Origin: Alphaproteobacteria bacterium
GTDB lineage: Bacteria; Pseudomonadota; Alphaproteobacteria; Micavibrionales; UBA2020
Direction of reading: 5' to 3'
Assembly (NCBI GenBank): GCA_030682495.1
Contig: JAUXOC010000078.1
Span: 1-41,182 of the forward strand
DNA length: 41,182 bases
Part shown: positions 35,038 through 41,182 of the stretch, piece by piece
Layout: every line of letters begins with the position of its first letter
Position numbering within the stretch: position 1 is the first letter of the stretch
Made by a program: the position numbers and the translations under genes
Notes under the pieces: model-generated
Databases searched by the model: none
Told to the model about the DNA's origin: nothing
Seen by the model: the letters and a program-made list of their open reading frames with translations, nothing else

Positions 35038-35604
35038 TTATACGGGCAGGATGTAGCGGATATCGATGATCTCGATCTGCTCCGCGCCGGCCGGTGTGCG
35101 GCAGGTGACGCTATCGCCGACCTGCGCCTTCATCAGCGCCTTGGCGAGCGGTGACAGCCAGCTGATTTTTCCGCCCTCGGCCTCCGCTTCGTCGACGCCG
35201 ACGATGGTGACGGTGTTTTCGCTGTCATCGCTGGCGCGGGCATAGGTCACGGTGGCGCCAAAAAATATGCGCTCCAGCCCCTGCTGCTTTTTCGGGTCGA
35301 CGACCTCGGCATTTTCCAGACGTTTCATCAGATAGCGGATACGCCTGTCAATCTCGCGCAGGCGTTTTTTGCCATAGAGGTAATCGCCATTCTCGCTGCG
35401 GTCGCCATTGCCCGCCGCCCAGGATACAATCTCGACCACCTTCGGACGTTCTTCGCTGAACAGTTGGTGCAGCTCTTCCTGCAACGTGGCAAACCCGTGC
35501 GGCGTCATATAATTTTTGACGCTGGCCGGCAACACATCAGGCTGTTCATCCTGCGCGTCGTCGGCGTCTGCGTTGTCGTTTTCGGTGACGAAAGCTTTGC
35601 TCAT
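35038..35604 (-). CDS. greB: GreB-type transcription elongation factor
   Basis: The 188-residue protein has an acidic 25-residue head not typical of GreB. A coiled-coil domain follows (about 30-110), with the acidic tip seen as NGDRSENGDYLYGKKRLREIDRR; the tip acids reach the polymerase active centre to stimulate cleavage of backtracked RNA. The C-terminal FKBP-like domain (about 112-188) has ISWLSPLAKALMKAQVGDSV. The DYLYGKKRLREIDRRIRYL spacing is GreB-like rather than GreA-like. It is convergent with the RTX gene, stops 6 bases apart, and marks the right end of the GC-rich core. A terminator at 35626-35647 separates it from the gene upstream. Confidence 0.92.
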   Translation of the reverse strand: MSKAFVTENDNADADDAQDEQPDVLPASVKNYMTPHGFATLQEELHQLFSEERPKVVEIVSWAAGNGDRSENGDYLYGKKRLREIDRRIRYLMKRLENAEVVDPKKQQGLERIFFGATVTYARASDDSENTVTIVGVDEAEAEGGKISWLSPLAKALMKAQVGDSVTCRTPAGAEQIEIIDIRYILPV

Positions 35605-35625
35605 GTGATCCGGATCTTAAAATCG

Positions 35626-35647
35626 AAAAGCCCCGTCAGGGGCTTTT
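35626..35647 (-). terminator. Rho-independent terminator upstream of greB
   Basis: AAAAGCCCC-GTCA-GGGGCTTTT is a perfect 9-bp stem. It ends minus-strand transcripts of the hypothetical gene at 35.7-36.0 kb before they reach greB. Confidence 0.75.
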
Positions 35648-35712
35648 GAGAGAGGGCATGGTTGATATTGGCGGGGCATCGATCCCCTGAGAGCCAAAAT
35701 AACCAAGCTTAT

Positions 35713-36030
35713 TTAAAAAACAAGCTTTTCAGGATTTTTCAGTGTCACTTTCACGGGGTATTGATGAGAGAAGAGTTTTCTCCACGCGTCTAGCGACATG
35801 CCCGCTTGTACCAGGTTTGGTTCCGGATAAGGCAGATGGGTATCAACCAGATCTACGCCGCCCTGCCAGACAATCTTTTTGCTGGCCGCATCAGAGAACA
35901 CGGTTAAGAGATCTCCGCTTTTCAAATAATACAAATCGTCGTTTTGCGCAACGGCCCAAACAGGTGTACCACGCCCACCCATTTCAGAAAATTCGCGAAG
36001 TGTGCCTTCCAGAGATAGTTTTTTATTCAT
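35713..36030 (-). CDS. Hypothetical protein at the island edge
   Basis: I do not recognise it. From ATG 36028-36030 (GGGGGCTGTC upstream) it has 105 residues; in-frame starts at 36069 and 36075 would add a MYNYGGFPTLGAV extension. It is soluble-looking, with a Gly-rich EFSEMGGRGTPVWAVAQNDDLYYLKSGD stretch suggestive of a small beta fold, and a C-terminal LDAWRKLFSHQYPVKVTLKNPEKL. It has no signal peptide from the chosen start. Its composition already follows the AT-richer island rather than the core. Confidence 0.6.
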   Translation of the reverse strand: MNKKLSLEGTLREFSEMGGRGTPVWAVAQNDDLYYLKSGDLLTVFSDAASKKIVWQGGVDLVDTHLPYPEPNLVQAGMSLDAWRKLFSHQYPVKVTLKNPEKLVF

Positions 36031-36384
36031 GACAGCCCCCAAGGTTGGAAATCCCCCGTAGTTATACATAAACACAGGTGAATTTCAAGGCAAACGTGCC
36101 GAAAAAGACATCTATAACGAAATTATAATACTATAAATTTATTATTTTCAGTTACTTAAGCACACCTTCAGAAAATGTATGCCAACTTTGATAGCATAGG
36201 TGACGGGATCAAGGGCGCAGCTGGAAAATACTTTTTTATTTGGAAGTTAATGGCGGTGGAAGGTGAGCCTGTAGCGAACCTACACGGAAAATAGGGCGGG
36301 TTCTAGATGGGTACGGCGGGCATTTTTCGTTAAAAAACCGGGTTTATTTTCCAATGGCGGCGCAATGCAAAAAAGCCCTCACCG
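36031..36384. other. AT-rich non-coding stretch at the island's left part
   Basis: No credible gene. A 39-codon frame from ATG 36176 has no ribosome site. A short AAACC-G-GGTTT dyad lies near 36336-36346. I looked for tRNA fragments or direct repeats that would mark an attachment site and found none. Confidence 0.5.
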
Positions 36385-36403
36385 TCATCTTGTCGTGATG
36401 GGG
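36369..36403 (-). terminator. Terminator of the subtilase gene
   Basis: On the minus strand CCC-A-TCAC and GTGA-GGG can pair around a 12-base loop, overlapping the last codons, and six U residues follow (36374-36369). Confidence 0.5.
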
Positions 36404-38901
36404 ACAGCCGTTAGGAGCGCGATCTGGTTCTGAATTTGTGTATAGATATCCAGCTCCTGATTATCGCTTTCCAGGGTTATCAATAGGGCGTAGCGAGCCA
36501 TTTGATTGGTGCGATTGAGGTGCTTTCTTGTTTTCCACCAGCCCCCTTTTGGCATGACTGCGAGCAGGCCTTGGTCGGCGAGTTCCACCGCTGTGCCGGT
36601 CCAAGTATCCGAAGAAATGGACCCTCTGTTGCGAACTGACGGACCGAGCTTCCACTTTGTCTCGGTGTCTGGTGCTTCAGCTGTATGTTCGTCAGTTCGT
36701 TCTTTTCTATTGATCCGTTGCTTGAAGATGTGGGGTTCTTCAAGCGGGCGCTGTAAGTCAAATTTAAGCTGGTGGGAGGCATAGTTATATTTCTGAACGG
36801 GGATACGACGCGAAGGGCTGGGTTCGATGTAGTAAGACAGTGTTACCTTCAGGCGAATGCGGGTTTCAGCATATTCACGAAGATAGTCCTGCGGCCATGG
36901 CAGATTATGCAGGTTCATTTCCTTATACCCTGCATATTGGGCGTCTTTTCCCGCTTCATCAGTGGCTCTGATGAAGGGCTGGATGGTTTGTTGCGAAATC
37001 AGGCATGTCCTGCTCGATGCGCTAAAGCGGGCAACGTCAAGGTCAGGGACGCCATAACCAAAAGTACGCAGAAGCGCATTTTTGCCATCTTTATTTGCCA
37101 ATGCCTGACCGTTTTGCAGCATCGCGGGTGTCCACGAGGCGCTATGGACAAGCAATCCTCGGATGGTTTCAGGCCACAGTTCGGGGTATTCGCTGTGCAA
37201 GATGGCTGCCATGCGAGCCACCGCTGCTGCGGATGAGCTGGTGTCGCCAAAGCAGTCGAAGGGCTGATCGTGGGCCGTTGTTAATACCGACAAATCAGGA
37301 TCATTTGATACGAGCGTGCCATCATGGATATAGTTTCCGGCCTCAAAAACAAGGTCTGGTTTGTTCGGCCAGTCGCGTGCAGACCAGATAACAGAAGTAC
37401 GGCTTCTAGGAGACAGTCCACCTTGCGGAGCCATAAGTTCCCAGCCTGCTGTTGTCCTGTCTTCGCTGAAGGCTTTATGCGTTATGCCACCGACACTCAA
37501 TGCGTTCCACGATTGTGCGGGATTCTCGACAGGTTCGGTGGTGTTGCGTGCGGGATATTCATCCGGCGACAGGGTATCGCGGATATTGCCAGCTGATACG
37601 ATAAAGAGTTGTTTGGTATTATCGTTCAGATTCAATTCATCGTCGAGGCCAACGCTGATTTTATCCAAAGCCGCTGACCATGCAGTCGGGCGACCATTCA
37701 GGTTCCGGCCGGAAGCCGTGACAGCAAGACAAAAGACTCGCTTGCGATGGGGAGCGTTAACGGCGGCACGTGCCGTCGACTCTTGCGTAATCCATCCGTA
37801 ATGCTCCTCCTGGTTGCGACCTGTTGGAGGTAAAATTTTGACAGATTCCAGCCTGTGTTGTAGCTGGATGGGGGCATTGTGTCCGAGGTGTTGAGATACG
37901 TCCTCAAGCAGTGCGATGCCTGCGACGCGGGTTCCATGTCCATCATGATCGTCTATACCCCATGCTACAGGATCATAGGCATCTTGATCTGTATCTGTCA
38001 GGGAGTTTATTAATAAAGGATGCGTCCTACGGACGCCAGTATCGAGAATGCAAACAGCGGGCGCGTTTGTGTCAGCATGTTGCAAGCGATCTATAAGGCT
38101 TTGCGCCCAATCAGCTTGTTCTGCTGGTGTAAGATTTACAAAAAATCCAGCAGCATCTTCCCTAAAAGAAAACCCAACCAGCGGAGCAAGCGCCGTTTGT
38201 ATTAAGGCCAAAGCATCTTGCGATGCTGTAATTAGGCATATCTCGCATTCCTGAAATGTCAGTTTATGCTGAGATACAGTTATATTGTAGCGTTGCGCGT
38301 TCTTGCGAAGATGTTCGTGGAAGTCTTTCCTGACCCACACCTCCCATGTATGAGGCTGTGCGGTGTCTTCCGGGAGTGGGGTTTCTTCCATCCAAAAAGA
38401 ATTAAGATCTGCAAGCCGGATAGCTTCGATAGAGTCGATGGAGATGGTTGCGCCCTTCGTTCCGGTGGGATCTTTTGTCTCATCGCCATATCGCTGTATC
38501 TTGTTTTTGAACGTATCAAGTCGGCTTTGGGGAACAAAAATAGTAGCGTTGGTCCGTCCGTTTTCCATCCTGACGTTGAGGATTTCGATGGGGTGTTTGC
38601 CTTGTCTATTTTCCAGGGCTTCAACCTGTAGAGGGTGACGATCAGAGCCTTGAATGTCCAGGCTAACACCTGCGGTAATCTCTACATCCTGATCGATGAC
38701 GCGAATATTCTCAACCATCTGTACGTGCTGCACGATAGCGGCATCAACTGCACCAATAAGACTGTTCGCGTGAAGAAATCGGTTCTGGCGTGCCGTCAGC
38801 TTGGGTTTGTCGCCGGAATCGAAGCCGGTAACGGGAGTGAAGGCAAGCCCTTCCGTGAATGCGGGAATAATAATGTGTTTAAGATCTGTACGTGGCGGCA
38901 T
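36385..38901 (-). CDS. ietS: Subtilisin-like (S8) serine protease, IetS-type partner of an AAA+ ATPase
   Basis: The protein has 838 residues. The first 270 form an unrecognised N-terminal part with no signal peptide, so it acts in the cytoplasm. The S8 catalytic triad follows in order: Asp near 287 (CILDTGVRRTHP), His near 322 (DDHDGHGTRVAG) and Ser near 556 (GDTSSSAAAVARMAA), with the oxyanion Asn near 430 (VSAGN). A 250-residue beta-rich tail follows. It begins 12 bases after the stop of the AAA+ ATPase gene and has no clear ribosome site, so it depends on coupling. This gene pair and order match IetA-IetS, first described as a plasmid stability system in Agrobacterium and later reported as anti-phage. 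The identity rests on domain pairing and size, not an alignment. Confidence 0.8.
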   Translation of the reverse strand: MPPRTDLKHIIIPAFTEGLAFTPVTGFDSGDKPKLTARQNRFLHANSLIGAVDAAIVQHVQMVENIRVIDQDVEITAGVSLDIQGSDRHPLQVEALENRQGKHPIEILNVRMENGRTNATIFVPQSRLDTFKNKIQRYGDETKDPTGTKGATISIDSIEAIRLADLNSFWMEETPLPEDTAQPHTWEVWVRKDFHEHLRKNAQRYNITVSQHKLTFQECEICLITASQDALALIQTALAPLVGFSFREDAAGFFVNLTPAEQADWAQSLIDRLQHADTNAPAVCILDTGVRRTHPLLINSLTDTDQDAYDPVAWGIDDHDGHGTRVAGIALLEDVSQHLGHNAPIQLQHRLESVKILPPTGRNQEEHYGWITQESTARAAVNAPHRKRVFCLAVTASGRNLNGRPTAWSAALDKISVGLDDELNLNDNTKQLFIVSAGNIRDTLSPDEYPARNTTEPVENPAQSWNALSVGGITHKAFSEDRTTAGWELMAPQGGLSPRSRTSVIWSARDWPNKPDLVFEAGNYIHDGTLVSNDPDLSVLTTAHDQPFDCFGDTSSSAAAVARMAAILHSEYPELWPETIRGLLVHSASWTPAMLQNGQALANKDGKNALLRTFGYGVPDLDVARFSASSRTCLISQQTIQPFIRATDEAGKDAQYAGYKEMNLHNLPWPQDYLREYAETRIRLKVTLSYYIEPSPSRRIPVQKYNYASHQLKFDLQRPLEEPHIFKQRINRKERTDEHTAEAPDTETKWKLGPSVRNRGSISSDTWTGTAVELADQGLLAVMPKGGWWKTRKHLNRTNQMARYALLITLESDNQELDIYTQIQNQIALLTAVPITTR

Positions 38902-38913
38902 GCTAATAACAGT

Positions 38914-39906
38914 TTATGGATTCGAAACTGTACTATTATGCTTTCTTTCCGCTATTGCATCTAGCAATAATTTCTTCGATATGCTGGGCATATCAGACAA
39001 AATCGATTGTTTTGCGGCTTCTATGCATGCGCGGGTAATCTCTGCATGGCTAAGACCCGCCGAGGCGTTCTCGATTTCCTTCCAGTTAATTCTATCCAAC
39101 TTGAAGTTATGCAGCTTGTTTTGAATGATTTTGTCGATTTGCTCTGCGTCCGGCAGGCGATATTCGATCACATCATCAAATCTGCGGAATAAAGCGTTAT
39201 CCAGTAATTTGACATGGTTCGTAGCTGCAAGGATGAGGCTTTCGGAATTGTCCTGTTCCATGAACTGGAGAAATGAGTTGAGGATGCGGCGCATTTCACC
39301 GACATCGTTGCTCAAAGCTCTATCGCCGCCAATCGCGTCAAACTCATCGAAGAAATATACGGCGCGGGTAGCGCGAATAGCATCAAAGACCAGACGCAAT
39401 TTGCCTGCCGTTTCGCCCATATATTTTGTGATCAGCCCGTCTAGGCGAATGGTGAACAGGGGCAGGTTTAATTCACCAGCAAGCGCAGCCGCAGTAACGG
39501 TTTTGCCCGTTCCAGGTGGGCCGTAGAAGAGAATTTTCCTGCGTGGCCGTAGACCGTATTCCGCAAGTGCGTGGTGCTGGCGCTGCTCTAGTATAATCCT
39601 GTCAATCCGTTCTTTGATCGCGGAAGAGAAGGTAAGTTGTGAAAATCTTATCTCTGGGTATTCAACAGAGAGAAGGTTTGCCAGCTCACCTTTGGGGTGC
39701 GCAATGTTGACGACAGAAGGGGCAGATGTAAGCACAGTGCGCTTGTCTTTTGCTTTATCGACAAGTCTTTTTAGTTCTTGCGCCAATTTCTCATGCCCTT
39801 GTTGGGCTTCATGCGCTGCGACCTGCATGGCAATAGCATAGAAGCGCCGCTCATCACCGCTGATGTGGCTTTTTAAAAGTTCTATGATTTGTTCTGCTTT
39901 TGCCAT
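38914..39906 (-). CDS. ietA: AAA+ ATPase, IetA-type
   Basis: The protein has 330 residues. The N-terminal 90 residues are helical. The AAA+ core has Walker A GPPGTGKT near 132, Walker B YFFDEFDAIGG near 186, sensor 1 in LAATNH, and an arginine finger pair in LFRRFDD near 240. A helical lid with GLSHAEITRACIEAA closes the core. The FtsH/Cdc48-like core suggests it remodels or presents targets to the protease encoded next. It is first in a two-gene operon with the subtilase gene. The upstream gap 39907-40175 is AT-rich with no clear promoter, and the ribosome site is weak (AAAGAAA). Confidence 0.85.
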   Translation of the reverse strand: MAKAEQIIELLKSHISGDERRFYAIAMQVAAHEAQQGHEKLAQELKRLVDKAKDKRTVLTSAPSVVNIAHPKGELANLLSVEYPEIRFSQLTFSSAIKERIDRIILEQRQHHALAEYGLRPRRKILFYGPPGTGKTVTAAALAGELNLPLFTIRLDGLITKYMGETAGKLRLVFDAIRATRAVYFFDEFDAIGGDRALSNDVGEMRRILNSFLQFMEQDNSESLILAATNHVKLLDNALFRRFDDVIEYRLPDAEQIDKIIQNKLHNFKLDRINWKEIENASAGLSHAEITRACIEAAKQSILSDMPSISKKLLLDAIAERKHNSTVSNP

Positions 39907-39976
39907 GTACGTTTTTCTTTAAGAATCGGTGGCGAATTCTATGCCACCCCGACCTTCAATAATACCCCTTGATTTA

Positions 39977-40207
39977 TTAAGGATTTTCTTCCCTTCCTCC
40001 ATTGTAACAAAATTCCAGAGTCCTGGCTATCGGAAAAGGTGAATATGCCTTTTGAATCAATAAATTAAAGAGTTTTGAGCTGGTGATGGGCAAGGTCACA
40101 GTGTTTTGATACTGGGGGAGTCCACAAAGTCTCGCCCCTCTTTTGTGAGAAGCACGATATCTTGTCTTGCCGAGGTTATAGGGCACTAGCTCTTTTGGTG
40201 CATTCAT
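39977..40207 (-). CDS. Doubtful small frame between the ATPase and the next gene
   Basis: A 76-residue frame from ATG 40205-40207 overlaps the end of the upstream gene by 32 bases and has no ribosome site. The sequence is not recognised. It could be a remnant or chance. Confidence 0.15.
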   Translation of the reverse strand: MNAPKELVPYNLGKTRYRASHKRGARLCGLPQYQNTVTLPITSSKLFNLLIQKAYSPFPIARTLEFCYNGGREENP

Positions 40208-41182
40208 TTTGATAAAGCGCCAACAAAGAAATCATATCCTTTCTGGTGTATTTTCTAGTTGGTAAATACATGCCGTGAAAAATCGCCTCTATGAGGCTTG
40301 TAAATTTTTCCTGCAATGTGACAAAGGCTACAGATTCTTCAAACTCTATATCGTCTGGAACATCTGCGTGGTTGTGGAGGTCTGCCTGGGCAAGGAAGCG
40401 ATCTGTAAATGAATCGTCTTCTTCAGGAATAGCAACGGCATTTGCCTCAAATAGCTCTTTTTGCGACTGTAAAAAAAGGTTTATCTGCGTGTACAGGTCA
40501 GAAAGAAAGGCGTGTTCTTTAAAACCAGAGAATAACCTTCCTAAATATACGGCAGCTTTGATTTCTCCATCGCGATGTTCCCATGACCATTGGGCATGGT
40601 TTTGTAATGTTTCGCCAGGAAGATCTTCTATTTGAACCGGTGTCGGGGGCGTTGGCGGCTGAGTCGAAGGCGGTTCCCAGCCATTAATATCCTCTGTCCA
40701 TTTTTCCATTTGGCTTTTCCAGGCGCTCCAATTTTTAGCCGCCTTCATTACCGGATAAACTTCATGCTCTATATCATTTGCAATTTTTTCGCTGTCCCAT
40801 CCCTGCTGTTCCAGGGCGCGGACATAGTTATCAAAAATTATGGCTGCCGCAGCTTCGCTCCAATACGCAAAGCGGTTTCTGCCAATGCCTTTTGCATAGG
40901 CAATTTTTTGTTTAACGATAGGCATGTTTCTGACGACGATAATGCCAGGAATCTTGTTGATAAATAAGCTGGCACTGTTATCTGTGGCAGTCCCATTTTC
41001 AAACACAAGATATTGCGCTGCAGATGTATCAATCGCGTCTAGTAGGGGTTCAACACCAAATTTCTTAATCCACTTTGCAACGCTGGAAAGCCCATTCTCG
41101 TTTAGAGATCGAGTCACCATTTTACTATTTATATAGTCGGCAACCATCTGGACAACGTCTTGTTCCATTTGTGCCAAAGATT
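40176..41182 (-). CDS. Hypothetical protein upstream of the IetAS-type pair (may run off the window)
   Basis: I do not recognise it. The frame is still open at the right edge; an ATG at 41166-41168 (MEQDVV...) or a TTG at 41175-41177 are possible starts but neither has a visible ribosome site. About 333 residues are seen: a helical N-terminal region, a KIAYAKGIGRNRFAYWSEAAAAI segment (about 90-115) that loosely recalls DnaD-like replication proteins, a Pro/Thr-rich linker (PPSTQPPTPPTP, about 175-187), and an acidic helical C-terminal part. It has no signal peptide or membrane helix. It shares strand and base composition with the ATPase-protease pair, 270 bases away, so it may belong to the same element. 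Confidence 0.7.
   Translation of the reverse strand, partial: SLAQMEQDVVQMVADYINSKMVTRSLNENGLSSVAKWIKKFGVEPLLDAIDTSAAQYLVFENGTATDNSASLFINKIPGIIVVRNMPIVKQKIAYAKGIGRNRFAYWSEAAAAIIFDNYVRALEQQGWDSEKIANDIEHEVYPVMKAAKNWSAWKSQMEKWTEDINGWEPPSTQPPTPPTPVQIEDLPGETLQNHAQWSWEHRDGEIKAAVYLGRLFSGFKEHAFLSDLYTQINLFLQSQKELFEANAVAIPEEDDSFTDRFLAQADLHNHADVPDDIEFEESVAFVTLQEKFTSLIEAIFHGMYLPTRKYTRKDMISLLALYQNECTKRASAL

Noticed and set aside
35650-35700. Possible tRNA 3' end as island attachment site (GGGG-CATCGAT-CCCC)
   Set aside because: No acceptor stem, anticodon arm or CCA-proximal T-arm consensus could be assembled.
36176-36295. 39-codon frame in the island gap
   Set aside because: No ribosome site, no promoter and no recognisable sequence.

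Overview
The window reads as a chromosomal segment of an alphaproteobacterium. The evidence is a TamA-TamB pair, a GreB-type elongation factor, an ECF sigma factor of the type that runs the alphaproteobacterial general stress response, and GGAAC-N16/17-CGT(T/A) promoters that fit that sigma class. Most of it (about 1-35.6 kb) looks GC-rich and densely coded. The last 5.5 kb is visibly more AT-rich and looks like an acquired island. I cannot name the genus.

Layout. (1) 1-6.1 kb, minus strand: a tightly coupled type I secretion operon. It runs from an acidic repeat protein that is the probable cargo, through two different ABC half-transporters, to a HlyD-type adaptor cut by the window edge. Gene ends overlap by 1-4 bases throughout. 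(2) 6.1-6.86 kb: a long regulatory gap with two sets of short tandem repeats, one carrying three evenly spaced palindromes. (3) 6.86-10.35 kb: a phosphorelay cluster with an NtrC-type sigma-54 activator, a receiver-HPt protein, a single-domain receiver and an NtrB-like kinase. (4) 10.4-17.1 kb: a SugE/Gdx-type SMR exporter, tamA-tamB, and a GlgX-type debranching enzyme. (5) 17.2-24.6 kb: a signalling and stress block. It holds a protein with the full metal-site signature of class I cyclic-nucleotide phosphodiesterases, a very short anti-sigma-like protein, a DUF1328 membrane peptide, a hybrid histidine kinase, an ECF sigma factor, an OmpR-type regulator, a structured non-coding RNA, a periplasmic EF-hand protein and a glycine-zipper lipoprotein. 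(6) 24.6-26.4 kb: an SLC13/DASS permease with RCK_C domains. (7) 26.6-35.0 kb: one 2798-residue RTX protein made almost only of about 31 calcium-binding repeats. (8) 35.0-35.6 kb: greB. (9) 35.7-41.2 kb: the island, with an AAA+ ATPase/subtilase pair matching the IetAS anti-phage and plasmid-stability system, flanked by unrecognised genes.

How it may work together. The RTX protein and the 666-residue repeat protein both look like type I secretion cargo, and the left-edge exporter is the only such machine in view. The two ABC subunits have lost different catalytic motifs, so they should work as an obligate heterodimer with one good ATP site. In the stress block, two back-to-back ECF-type promoters drive the anti-sigma-like gene and the DUF1328 gene. 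A third drives an RNA of about 180 nt that has its own terminator and an exposed CUCCU. The ECF sigma factor encoded at 21.7-22.3 kb is the natural candidate to read all three. That small local regulon, with its RNA, is the best candidate here for something undescribed.
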